Assembly: GCF_023008405.1 (NCBI RefSeq)
Contig: NZ_CP095376.1
Location: forward strand, 1,016,001 to 1,080,000
From: Amycolatopsis sp. FBCC-B4732
GTDB taxonomy: Bacteria; Actinomycetota; Actinomycetes; Mycobacteriales; Pseudonocardiaceae
Direction: 5' to 3'
Length of the DNA: 64,000 nucleotides
The translations under genes and the position numbers were made by a program. Below, in pieces: positions 50,009 through 58,045 of this stretch. The notes under the pieces were generated by a model, which worked only from the letters and a program-made list of their open reading frames with translations, had not been told where the DNA came from and did not search any database. Numbering within the stretch: the first letter of the stretch is position 1; each line of letters opens with the position of its first letter.

Positions 50009-52414
50009 CTAGGCTTCGTCCGGCCCGCGGCCGCGGCGGGTGCCCTTGTGGAACGCCGCCAGCGTGCGCGCGGTGCCTTCGCCCGGCGTCACGACGTCGT
50101 CGTCGCCGTTGTCCGGTTCGGCTTCGAGCTGGGCGACGAGGTTCTGCTGGGGCTCGCGCCGGGGCAGCCGCGGCCGGTCGTCGGTCGGGCGCTGCGCGGC
50201 GGCCGGCTCCGCGGCGGGCCGCGGCTCCGGTTCCGGCGCCGCGGCCGGTACGGAGGGCAGCGCTTCGGGCGGGGTGAGCGCCCGCACCGGGTACGGCCTC
50301 GGCTTGGTCTCCCGCTTCATCGGGATCTGGCCGGTGAACGAGCTGGGTGAGTCCATCGAACCGGGTGAGCTTTCTGCGGCCCGCGCGGCGGGCGCGCCCA
50401 CCGGGGCCAGGACCGCGGTCGTTTCCGCCGGGGAGCTGCCGGGCTCGTCGCCGCCGGCGCTGTCCTGGCCCGCCAGGTGCTGGACCGGGATGAGGACGGT
50501 GGCGCGCAGGCCGCCGTAGCGGGACGGGTCGAAGGTGACGGTGATGCCGAGCCGGGCCGCCAGGCGCGCGACCACGAAGAGGCCGAGGCTGGAGTCGGCC
50601 CGCAGCGCCATCGCGTCGAACTCGGGGGCCTCGGCCATCATCGAGTTCGCCCACTCGCGGACGCCGTCCTTCATGCCGAGCCCCTGGTCCGACACGTCGA
50701 CGACGACGCCGCGCGCGACCATGCGGCTGGTCACCTCGACCGGCGAGCCGGGCGGGGAGAACGACGTCGCGTTGTCGACGAGCTCGGCGACGAGGTGGAT
50801 GGTGTCGGCCACCGCGGCGCCGACGATGGCGACGTCGGCGACCTGCTCCACCTGGACCCGCGCGTACTGCTCGGTTTCCGAGACGGCCGCGCGCAGGACC
50901 TCCATCAGCGCGACCGGCTTGCGCCAGCGGCGGCCGGGCTGCTTGCCGCCGAGGATGATCAGGTTCTCGGTCGTGCGCCGCGCCCGGGCGGCGAGGTGGT
51001 CGAGCTGGAACAGCGACGCCAGCTGCGTCGAGTCGTCCTCGCGCGCTTCCATCTCGTCGAGGATCTGCAGCTGCTGGTGGACCAGCACCTGGTTGCGGTG
51101 CGCGATGCCGAGGAACACGTTGTGCACGCCGCTGCGGGCCTTCGCCTCGCTCGCCGCGGCGTTGACGGCGGTCAGCTGGGCGGTGTTGAACGCCTCCGCC
51201 ACCTGGCCGATCTCGTCGCGGCCGTGGTCGAGCTGCGGCAGTTCTTCCTTGAGGTCGACCGATTCGCCGTTCTTCAGCCGCTCCACGATGTTCGGCAGCC
51301 GGTTGCGAGCCAGGTCGAGCGAGTCGTTGCGCAGCCGCGCGAGGCGCGTCATCAGCGCGCGGTCGACGAGCGAGCGGGACACCCGCACCGCGACGATGAT
51401 CGCCGCCAGCGACGCGAGCAGGGCCAGGATCGACCCGATGATGACGTTGCGCAGCTGGGCGTCACCGGAGTCGATCGCGGCCGCGGAAACCTTGTCCGCC
51501 TGGGTGATCGCGAGGTCGTTGAGGCCCTGGGCGACCTGGGTGGTCGCGTTCAGCCAGTCCGTTTCGGACACCGGCACGGAGTTCTGCTCGCTGGGCGACC
51601 ACGGGCCGTGCTTGACGATCGCCTGCTCGGCGGTGGCCAGCTGCTGCCACGCGGCGCTCTTGGCCAGCGCCCGGTAGCGGTCGCGGACGCCCGGGTCGAG
51701 GAACGGCTCGATCTGCGCCAGCTGCGCGCGGTAGGTCCCGGACAGCTGCGCGAACTGGGCGAAGTCGTCGGGGGCGAAGGTGCCGGCCGAGAAGGCCGTC
51801 GACACCAGCGACGTCTCGCGCGACATCGCGTCACCGGCGCGGAACACCGAGGTCGCGGTGATGCCGCCGGTCGCGGCTTCGGCGTCCGGCACGATCCGGG
51901 CCTGGGTGTCGAACAGGTTGGACGCCGTGTCCATCACGCCGTTGTAGTAGCTGTTGACCTGCGCGCGGTCGATGCTGCGGAAGCTGACCTGCGAGCGCAG
52001 CACGGGCAGCTGGTCGAACTGGGACTTCAGCGCGTTGACCTTGGTCGCGATCTCGTCCGGCGCGGTGGAGATGGTCGCGGCGAACGCGTCCTTCAGCGTG
52101 TCGAGCTTCTCGTCGGTGACCTTCTGCTGCGCCTGCAGCCGGGCCGGGCCGAGGGCGGGGTCGTCCAGGTACTGCAGCGCGCTTTGGCGTTCCTTCTGGA
52201 ATTCGGCCAGCGCGGTGGCCGCGGGGATGGACACCTCACGCACCGAAGCGGCGACCAGCCGGACGTAAACGCCGTTGAAGAGGAAGTACGAAGAGACCGC
52301 GATCCACAGCACCAGCAGGGTCACGCTGGGAATGAGAACGGTCCTGGTCAGCCTTTTGCGGATCGACTTGTCGTACGGCTTGTCCGACTCGTCCTTGGCG
52401 TCTTTGTTCAGCAC
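50009..52414 (-). CDS. cvnA: Nitrate/nitrite-sensor-type histidine kinase (CvnA)
   Basis: The GTG at 52414 starts an 801-residue membrane kinase. Two membrane helices (about 25-48 and 315-340) enclose an extracellular NIT-type domain. A HAMP-like segment, a helical region, a HATPase domain (about 510-620, with ELVDNATSFSPPGSPVEV) and a long proline/acidic disordered tail follow. The usual H-box histidine is not obvious, as noted for conservon kinases. It is the membrane sensor of the cvnABCD set, whose partners are encoded immediately downstream. Confidence 0.92.
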   Translation of the reverse strand: MLNKDAKDESDKPYDKSIRKRLTRTVLIPSVTLLVLWIAVSSYFLFNGVYVRLVAASVREVSIPAATALAEFQKERQSALQYLDDPALGPARLQAQQKVTDEKLDTLKDAFAATISTAPDEIATKVNALKSQFDQLPVLRSQVSFRSIDRAQVNSYYNGVMDTASNLFDTQARIVPDAEAATGGITATSVFRAGDAMSRETSLVSTAFSAGTFAPDDFAQFAQLSGTYRAQLAQIEPFLDPGVRDRYRALAKSAAWQQLATAEQAIVKHGPWSPSEQNSVPVSETDWLNATTQVAQGLNDLAITQADKVSAAAIDSGDAQLRNVIIGSILALLASLAAIIVAVRVSRSLVDRALMTRLARLRNDSLDLARNRLPNIVERLKNGESVDLKEELPQLDHGRDEIGQVAEAFNTAQLTAVNAAASEAKARSGVHNVFLGIAHRNQVLVHQQLQILDEMEAREDDSTQLASLFQLDHLAARARRTTENLIILGGKQPGRRWRKPVALMEVLRAAVSETEQYARVQVEQVADVAIVGAAVADTIHLVAELVDNATSFSPPGSPVEVTSRMVARGVVVDVSDQGLGMKDGVREWANSMMAEAPEFDAMALRADSSLGLFVVARLAARLGITVTFDPSRYGGLRATVLIPVQHLAGQDSAGGDEPGSSPAETTAVLAPVGAPAARAAESSPGSMDSPSSFTGQIPMKRETKPRPYPVRALTPPEALPSVPAAAPEPEPRPAAEPAAAQRPTDDRPRLPRREPQQNLVAQLEAEPDNGDDDVVTPGEGTARTLAAFHKGTRRGRGPDEA

Positions 52415-52877
52415 GGCGGTTCACGAACTCCTGAGTGACGGTCGGCGAGAAAAGGGGACCCGGACGAGGAGGTGGACACGACGATGGGACACAGCGGCGG
52501 CCCTCACCCGTCTTCGCCTCACTCTCCGTGTTGCCGCGGAATCGATCAGGGTCCGTTTTTTACCACGAACCACTGAGGGCCGGTGGTGCTGGCCCGGCTG
52601 GCGGACGCTTGTCCGACCAGTGTTGAACGGTGTTTACCGAGTGCATCGGGGTGGTTACCGCCATTTCCTCTGGTAACGGACCCGCGACGGTTTTCGGCGG
52701 CTTGCACGCTGGGCCGAACGGGTGAATGTGAATTCGGCCGATGCGGCGGACGGGGTGTTCACGTTGCGGGAAAGAAGGGGCGGCGGTAATGCCCGCGCGT
52801 ACCCGGCGGAGGCCGTCGCGGCGCACTTGATGATCTTGACCACAGGACGCCGTCACGGCGTGTCGCGGGAACCCGTG
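52415..52877. other. Non-coding region upstream of the conservon
   Basis: No gene with normal codon bias is visible here. It carries GGACAC at 52474-52479 and 52487-52492, matching the motif upstream of the prenyltransferase operon. An inverted repeat GTTACC/GGTAAC lies near 52652-52676, and a small palindrome ACGCCGTcACGGCGT at 52848-52862 could terminate the PASTA gene. The conservon promoter is probably within the first 150 bases. Confidence 0.45.
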
Positions 52878-53171
52878 TCAGTGCTCGCCGTAGCCGGGTT
52901 CTTCCCGGACCTCCGGCAGTGGCCGCCGGGGCTCGCGGACGCCGCTGGGGTCGCCGCCGCCGGCCACCCACACGGTCACCGCGCCCCACCGGTCGAGCCG
53001 GGTACCGGCGATCGGGAGCTGGGCGACGACCAAGCCGTTGAGCAAAGGGTGGGGACTGTCCGGATCGGGTCCCTGCAACGTCAAGCCCGCGTCGTGCCCG
53101 GACAGCCACGCGTCGAGCGCCTGCCTGCCCCGGAAGTCCGGCACGACCACCGGTCGCGGTTCATCCGCCAC
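52878..53171 (-). CDS. Small PASTA-domain protein
   Basis: The 97-residue protein begins MADEPRPVVVPDFRGRQALD, and the first 65 residues match a PASTA module (VPDFRG, LLNGLVVAQLPIAGTRL, VTVWV). PASTA modules usually sit outside the cell on kinases or penicillin-binding proteins. This one is alone and lacks a signal peptide or membrane helix. It is divergent from alkB. Its role is unknown. Confidence 0.7.
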   Translation of the reverse strand: MADEPRPVVVPDFRGRQALDAWLSGHDAGLTLQGPDPDSPHPLLNGLVVAQLPIAGTRLDRWGAVTVWVAGGGDPSGVREPRRPLPEVREEPGYGEH

Positions 53172-53210
53172 TGCTCCTCACCCGCTGTCCAATTTACCGG
53201 GGCAGGCGAG

Positions 53211-53247
53211 ACTGGTTTGACAAAAAAGCAGCTCTTGTCAAACCAGT
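53211..53247. promoter_or_regulatory. 13-11-13 inverted repeat, alkB operator
   Basis: ACTGGTTTGACAA and TTGTCAAACCAGT are exact complements separated by 11 bases. The right arm contains TTGTCA, usable as -35, with TACGGT 18 bases downstream at 53259-53264. A TetR bound here would block alkB transcription. The adjacent TetR gene is the obvious regulator. Confidence 0.8.
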
Positions 53248-53289
53248 TTTACATCACGTACGGTTTCGTAAATCACTCGAGGAGGCGTG

Positions 53290-54690
53290 ATGAGCGAAGT
53301 GACCGGAACCGTCCCCGCCGGGTCGACCGAGCTGTGGCGAGACCGCAAGCGGTACCTGTGGCTGATCGGCCTGGTCGTGCCGTCCCTGGCGTTCCTCGCC
53401 ATCGGGCTGCACGCGGCGACCGGCTGGAGCGCCTGGTTCTGGATCGGCCCGGTCGTGATCCTGGTGATCGTCCCGCTCGTCGACCTGGCCGCCGGCCTGG
53501 ACCGGAGCAACCCGCCCGACGACGTCCTCGAGCGGCTGGAGCGGGACCGGTACTACCGCTGGATCACCTTCGCGTTCCTCCCGATCCAGTACGTCGGCTT
53601 CGTCGCCGCGTTCTGGCTGGTCGCGCACGGCGGCCTTACCGTCGTCGACAAGATCGGGCTGGCCGTCTCCATCGGCTGCATCGGCGGCATCGGCATCAAC
53701 ACCGCGCACGAGCTGGGCCACAAGAAGGAGAGCCACGAGCGCTGGCTGTCGAAGATCGCGCTGGCGCAAAGCTTCTACGGCCACTTCTACATCGAGCACA
53801 ACCGCGGCCACCACGTCCGCGTGGCCACCCCGGAGGACCCGGCGAGCAGCCGCCTCGGCGAGAGCTTCTACCGCTTCTGGCCGCGCACGGTCTTCGGTTC
53901 GCTGAAGTCGGCGTGGCGGTTGGAGCGCAAGCGCTACGCCCGCCGGGACAAGCACCCCTTCCGGCTCGGCAACGACGTCCTCAACGCGTGGCTGATGTCC
54001 GCGGTGCTGTGGGCGGCGATGATCGCGTGGCTCGGCGCAGGGATCCTGCCGTACCTGGTGATCCAGGCCGTCGTCGGGTTTTCGCTGCTGGAGGTCGTCA
54101 ACTACATGGAGCACTACGGGATGCTGCGCCGGCGGGTCGGCGTGGCGGGGAAGCGCCGCTACGAGCGCGTGGATCCCAGCCACAGCTGGAACTCCAACAA
54201 CATCGCCACCAACGTCCTGCTCTACCACCTGCAGCGGCACAGCGACCACCACGCCAACCCGACGCGGCGCTACCAGACCCTGCGCGACTTCGCCGAATCG
54301 CCGGTGCTGCCCACCGGGTACGCCGGGATGATCGTGCTGGCGCTCGTCCCGCCGGTGTGGCGGCGGGTGATGGACCCGCGGGTGCTCGCGCACTTCGAGG
54401 GGGACGTCTCCCGCGCCAACATCCAGCCGTCGAAGCGCGAGAAGATCCTTGCCCGGTACGGAACCCGGGTCACGGCCGCCGAAACCGCGCCGGCGGACAC
54501 CCACGGCGACGCGAGCGAAGGCGGCATGTGCCCGGGCTGCGGGTACGTCTACGACGAGCAGCTCGGCGACCCGCGCGAAGGGTTCCCGGCCGGCACGCCG
54601 TGGTCCGCGATCCCGGACTCCTGGTGCTGCCCCGACTGCGGCGTCCGCGAGAAGGTCGACTTCGTCGCGCCGGGCCGGGTGGGTGCGTGA
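53290..54690 (+). CDS. alkB: Alkane 1-monooxygenase fused to rubredoxin
   Basis: The ATG at 53290 follows GAGGAGG; a GTG at 53287 would be too close. The 466-residue membrane enzyme has about six helices and all diiron histidine motifs: HELGHKK (140-146), HNRGHH (170-175), NYMEHYG (271-277) and LQRHSDHH (314-321). A C-terminal rubredoxin module is fused, with Cys414, Cys417, Cys447 and Cys450. It hydroxylates the terminal carbon of alkanes in the membrane, with the fused rubredoxin supplying electrons. The following ferredoxin and reductase genes are coupled by overlaps. Fusions of this type are known in actinobacteria and give efficient electron transfer. Confidence 0.95.
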   Translation: MSEVTGTVPAGSTELWRDRKRYLWLIGLVVPSLAFLAIGLHAATGWSAWFWIGPVVILVIVPLVDLAAGLDRSNPPDDVLERLERDRYYRWITFAFLPIQYVGFVAAFWLVAHGGLTVVDKIGLAVSIGCIGGIGINTAHELGHKKESHERWLSKIALAQSFYGHFYIEHNRGHHVRVATPEDPASSRLGESFYRFWPRTVFGSLKSAWRLERKRYARRDKHPFRLGNDVLNAWLMSAVLWAAMIAWLGAGILPYLVIQAVVGFSLLEVVNYMEHYGMLRRRVGVAGKRRYERVDPSHSWNSNNIATNVLLYHLQRHSDHHANPTRRYQTLRDFAESPVLPTGYAGMIVLALVPPVWRRVMDPRVLAHFEGDVSRANIQPSKREKILARYGTRVTAAETAPADTHGDASEGGMCPGCGYVYDEQLGDPREGFPAGTPWSAIPDSWCCPDCGVREKVDFVAPGRVGA

Positions 54691-54878
54691 TGCGGATCGA
54701 AGCCGACCGAGGCAAGTGCGACGGCCTGGGCATGTGCGAAGCGATGGCGCCCGACTTCTTCGAGGTCGGTGCGGACGGGACCGTCGTCGTGCTCGACGAG
54801 CAGCCGGGCGAGGAGCACCGGCAGGACCTCGCCGCCGCCGTGGACGCCTGCCCCGTGCTGGCTTTGAAGCTGACATGA
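54690..54878 (+). CDS. [3Fe-4S]-type ferredoxin
   Basis: The ATG at 54690 overlaps the alkB stop by one base. The 62-residue protein has Cys10, Cys16 and Cys54 (CDGLGMCEAMAP; DACPVLAL), the three-cysteine pattern of [3Fe-4S] ferredoxins. The fourth cysteine of 4Fe-4S types is replaced by Gly. Such ferredoxins usually serve P450 enzymes. Here it sits between alkB and the reductase, in the place where rubredoxin genes usually lie. It may carry electrons from the reductase to the fused rubredoxin or to an unlinked P450. Confidence 0.9.
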   Translation: MRIEADRGKCDGLGMCEAMAPDFFEVGADGTVVVLDEQPGEEHRQDLAAAVDACPVLALKLT

Positions 54879-56026
54879 CCCTCGTCGTCGTGGGCGCGTC
54901 GCTGGCCGGGCTGCGTGCCGTGGAAGCCGCGCGCCGCACCGGGTACCGCGGCCGGATCGTGCTGATCGGCGCCGAGGAGCACCTGCCCTACGACCGGCCG
55001 CCGCTGTCCAAGGCGTTCCTCGCGGCGGACGGCCCGCGGGTGGTCGAGCCGTTCCACTCCGAGGCGGTGCTCCGCGAAGAACTCGGGGTCGAGCTGATGC
55101 TGGGCGCGCCGGCCGAGGGGCTCGACACCGAGGCGCGCGAAGTGACCGTCGCGGGCGCGGGCGTCCGCTACGACGCCCTGGTCATCGCCACCGGCGCCAC
55201 TGCCCGCACCCTGCCCGGCGCCCGCACGCTGCGCACCGCCGAAGACGCCGTCGCGGTGCGCGGCGCGCTCGATCGGGACGCGCGGACCGTCGTGGTCGGC
55301 GCCGGGTTCATCGGCTCGGAGGTCGCGTCCGCCGCCCGCGCCCGCGGCCTGCCGGTGACGATCGTGGAAGCGGCCGCCGTCCCGCTCGTCCGCGCGGTCG
55401 GGGAGACCGCCGGGGCGATGCTGGCGGAGCTGCACCACGAGGCCGGCACCGAGCTGCGGCTCGGCGCCGAGGTCACCGCCGTCACCGCCGACGGCGTGCA
55501 CCTGGCCGGGGGCGACGTGCTGCCCGCGGACCTCGTGGTCGCCGGCATCGGCGCCGTCCCGGCCACCGGCTGGCTCGAGGGCAGCGGGCTGGTCCTGCAC
55601 GAGCGCGACCGCGGCGTCGTGTGCGACGCGACCCTGGCCGCCGGGCCACCGGGCGTCTACGCGGCCGGCGACGTCGCGCACGTCGCGAACCCGCTGTTCG
55701 ACGGCCTCCTGCGGCTGGAGCACTGGACGAACGCGGCCGAGCAGGGCGCGGCCGCCGCCCGGCACGCGCTCGACCCGGCGTCGGCACGGCCCCTCGAAAC
55801 CGTGCCGTACTTCTGGTCCGACTGGTACGGCCACCGGATCCAGTTCGTCGGCACGCCGCACGCCGACGAGGTCGTGACCGCCGGGGACACCACCCTCTAC
55901 CGCCGCGGCGACCGGCTCGCCGGCGCCCTGACCGTCGACCGCCCGCACGAGATCATGAAGCACCGCAGGCGGATCGCCACCCGCGCGCCCTGGGCTGAGG
56001 CGCTCGCCTTCGCGGGCACGGCCTAG
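54875..56026 (+). CDS. FAD-dependent rubredoxin/ferredoxin reductase
   Basis: The ATG overlaps the ferredoxin stop. The 383-residue flavoprotein has the FAD motif VVVGASLAGLRAVEAARR near the start, LIGAEEHLPYDRPPLSKAFL, a NAD-binding VVVGAGFIGSEVASAARA, and GVYAAGDVAHV for FAD contact. It transfers electrons from NADH to the ferredoxin or rubredoxin. The C-terminal domain with FWSDWYGHRIQFVG is typical for the ferredoxin-reductase family. It completes the alkane hydroxylase electron chain. Confidence 0.92.
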   Translation: MTLVVVGASLAGLRAVEAARRTGYRGRIVLIGAEEHLPYDRPPLSKAFLAADGPRVVEPFHSEAVLREELGVELMLGAPAEGLDTEAREVTVAGAGVRYDALVIATGATARTLPGARTLRTAEDAVAVRGALDRDARTVVVGAGFIGSEVASAARARGLPVTIVEAAAVPLVRAVGETAGAMLAELHHEAGTELRLGAEVTAVTADGVHLAGGDVLPADLVVAGIGAVPATGWLEGSGLVLHERDRGVVCDATLAAGPPGVYAAGDVAHVANPLFDGLLRLEHWTNAAEQGAAAARHALDPASARPLETVPYFWSDWYGHRIQFVGTPHADEVVTAGDTTLYRRGDRLAGALTVDRPHEIMKHRRRIATRAPWAEALAFAGTA

Positions 56027-56027
56027 A

Positions 56028-56654
56028 ATGACGATCATGAGCGGGGCACCTCCGGCGCCGCCCGAAGGTGGTCAGCACCGGCGGCCGATCATCAGCGCGG
56101 CGATCGAGCTGACCGCGCGGTCCGGCTGGCCGTCGGTCACCATGGCCCGGCTGGCCGAAGTGGTCGGGATCAGCCGCCAGACCGTGTACAACGAAATCGG
56201 CTCCAAGGCCGCCCTGGCCGAAGCGATGGTCGCGCACGAGCTCGACCGGTTCCTCACGGTCGTCGACGCCGCTTTCGAACACCACCCGGACGACCTCGTC
56301 GAGGCGTTCTACGAGGCCGTCCGCTCGGTGCTCGAACTCGCCGAGGACAACGTCCTGCTGCGGGCGATCGTGTCGGCGTCCCACGGCGCCGCCCCGGAGC
56401 TCCTCCCGCTGCTGACCACCGACGCGGGCGCGCTGCTCGCCCGCGCGAAGGTACTGCTCGCCGCGCGCGTGCGGCCGTACCGGCTGCCGCTCACCGACGA
56501 CCAGGCCGACGTGGTGATCGACCTGGTCGTGCGCGCGGTCCTCAGCCACGTCATGCAGCCGTCGGACACCCCGGCCCGCACGGCGGATTCGCTGGCCTGG
56601 GTGGCGACCCGCGTGCTCGGCGTCGAGGCGGCGCGGCCGCTGCGGCACACCTGA
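56028..56654 (+). CDS. TetR family regulator of the alkane operon
   Basis: The 208-residue protein has an N-terminal TetR helix-turn-helix (TARSGWPSVTMARLAEVV, then GISRQTVYNEIGSKAAL, about 30-68) and a ligand-binding C-terminal part. It follows the reductase by one base, so it belongs to the alkane operon and probably binds the inverted repeat at 53211-53247. Starts at 56028 and 56037 are both possible. The inducer is expected to be an alkane or its oxidation product. Confidence 0.9.
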   Translation: MTIMSGAPPAPPEGGQHRRPIISAAIELTARSGWPSVTMARLAEVVGISRQTVYNEIGSKAALAEAMVAHELDRFLTVVDAAFEHHPDDLVEAFYEAVRSVLELAEDNVLLRAIVSASHGAAPELLPLLTTDAGALLARAKVLLAARVRPYRLPLTDDQADVVIDLVVRAVLSHVMQPSDTPARTADSLAWVATRVLGVEAARPLRHT

Positions 56655-56657
56655 CGC

Positions 56658-57494
56658 TCAGCGGAGGCCGTGCCGGTCGAGCCACGCCGAGAGCTCGGTG
56701 GCGATCTCCTTGGGCCGGTCCTCCTGGGCGTGGTGCCCGGCCTCGCCGCCCGCGACGACGTCCAGCGCCGCGATGTTCTCGGTGCACCACCGCGCCATCT
56801 CCGCGCCGATGAGCAGGGTGGGGGAGCCTTCGAAGGTGAGCAGCAGCTTGGGGACGTCCGCGCTGCCGGCGAGCCACCGGTCGTAGGCCTCGACGCGCTC
56901 GACGAGCTCGGCCGGCTCCCCGCCGAGCGGCAGCTGACGGGCCCAGGCGAGGACCGGGCGGCGGCTCTCCGGCGTCGGGAACGGAGCCAGGTAGGCCGCG
57001 AGGTCGCCGGCGCTGACCGGCGTGCGGACGCCGCCGGTGAACGCCTGCCGGATGAAGAGGTCCTGCGCCAGCACCAGGTCCTCGCCGACGCCGGGCGTGC
57101 GGATCCTGCGGGAGCGCTCGGCCGCCTGCGGGGACAGGTCGGCCCACGCCATCGGCTTCACGATCGTTTCGAAGAACGCGAGCCCGCGGACCCGGCCGGG
57201 GTGGCGGGCGGCGTGGTCGAAGGCGAGGGCGCCACCCCAGTCGTGGCCGACGAGGACGACGTCGTCGAGGCCGAGCTCGTCGAACCAGGCGTCGAGGTAC
57301 CGGGCGTGGTCGGCGAAGGTGTAGGCGAGGTCGGGCTTGGGGGAGCGGCCCATGCCGATGAGGTCGGGCGCGAGCAGCCGCCCGGGACCGGCGTCGGGGA
57401 GGACGTGGCGCCAGCCGTGCGCCGAGCCGGGGTTGCCGTGGAGGAAGACGATCGGGGTGCCGCTGCCGGTTTCTTCGTGGTGGAGGACGGGCAT
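56658..57494 (-). CDS. Haloalkane dehalogenase-like hydrolase
   Basis: The 278-residue protein carries the haloalkane dehalogenase set: oxyanion Asn21 in HGNPGS, nucleophile Asp85 with halide-stabilising Trp86 in GHDWGG, Glu109 in FFETIVKP, and His254 in GHHAQED. Asp rather than Ser at the nucleophile separates it from ordinary esterases. It would release halide and an alcohol from haloalkanes. It is convergent with the TetR gene (three bases apart) and overlaps none. A MarR gene lies directly upstream on the same strand, so it is likely the regulator. Confidence 0.88.
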   Translation of the reverse strand: MPVLHHEETGSGTPIVFLHGNPGSAHGWRHVLPDAGPGRLLAPDLIGMGRSPKPDLAYTFADHARYLDAWFDELGLDDVVLVGHDWGGALAFDHAARHPGRVRGLAFFETIVKPMAWADLSPQAAERSRRIRTPGVGEDLVLAQDLFIRQAFTGGVRTPVSAGDLAAYLAPFPTPESRRPVLAWARQLPLGGEPAELVERVEAYDRWLAGSADVPKLLLTFEGSPTLLIGAEMARWCTENIAALDVVAGGEAGHHAQEDRPKEIATELSAWLDRHGLR

Positions 57495-57495
57495 T

Positions 57496-57933
57496 TCAGG
57501 TCCCTTCGAGAGGGGTGTCGAGCAGCAGGGTGAGCTCCCGGGTCAGCGCCGCGGTGCGGTCCCCACGACGGCCGCCGAGCGGCGCGAGCATGCGGTCGAG
57601 CAGCGCGCCGACGGTGGCGATCGCCGGCTCGACGACCTCGTGCCCGCGCTCGGTGAGGGCCAGCCGGACGGTCCGCGTGTCGGCGGGGTCGCGGGTGCGC
57701 TCGATCAGGCCGTCGGCGTCGAGGGTCCGGGCGAGCTTGGAAACGTAGAGGGCTTCGAGGCCGGTGTGGTCGGCCAGTTCCCGCTGGCTCGGTGCCTGTT
57801 CGCGCTGCAGGTCGAGCAGTGAGGCCAGGAAGACGTACTGGGCGTGGGTCAAGCCGACCGGGGCGAGCGCGCGGTCGACGGCCACCCGCCACTTCATGGA
57901 GAGGCGCCAGACCAGGTGCCCGGGAGTGCTCAT
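57496..57933 (-). CDS. MarR family transcriptional regulator
   Basis: The 145-residue protein has the winged helix SQRELADHTGLEALYVSKLA with the wing RTRDPADTRTVRLAL. The ATG at the complement of 57931-57933 is preceded by TACATT seven bases upstream, which suggests a leaderless transcript. An 18-bp inverted repeat lies 21 bases upstream of the start. The dehalogenase gene begins one base after its stop. Together they form a regulator-enzyme operon. Confidence 0.88.
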   Translation of the reverse strand: MSTPGHLVWRLSMKWRVAVDRALAPVGLTHAQYVFLASLLDLQREQAPSQRELADHTGLEALYVSKLARTLDADGLIERTRDPADTRTVRLALTERGHEVVEPAIATVGALLDRMLAPLGGRRGDRTAALTRELTLLLDTPLEGT

Positions 57934-57954
57934 GCCGAGTAATGTACATGGCTA

Positions 57955-57972
57955 TAGTAGCCACGGCTACTA
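57955..57972. promoter_or_regulatory. MarR operator TAGTAGCC-N2-GGCTACTA
   Basis: Two exact complementary 8-bp arms flank AC. The site is 21-39 bases upstream of the MarR start, over the -35 region. It fits MarR dimer binding for autoregulation of the MarR-dehalogenase operon. Confidence 0.65.
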
Positions 57973-57998
57973 ATTTGGGCCGGTGGTTCGCACTGTCA

Positions 57999-58043
57999 TG
58001 AACGAGTCGTTCACCTCGCCGGACGCGGTGAACGAGTCGTTCA
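57999..58043. repeat. Two identical 15-bp palindromes 30 bp apart
   Basis: TGAACGAGTCGTTCA occurs at 57999-58013 and at 58029-58043. The unit is an odd palindrome with central G. The second copy ends three bases before the kynureninase stop codon. They may form stacked hairpins that end transcription of kynU or bind a protein. Confidence 0.6.
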
Positions 58044-58045
58044 CG

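Noticed and set aside
52722..54878. A 718-residue plus-strand frame overlapping alkB
   Set aside because: Its sequence is Arg/Pro-rich out-of-frame translation; alkB in another frame has all catalytic motifs.
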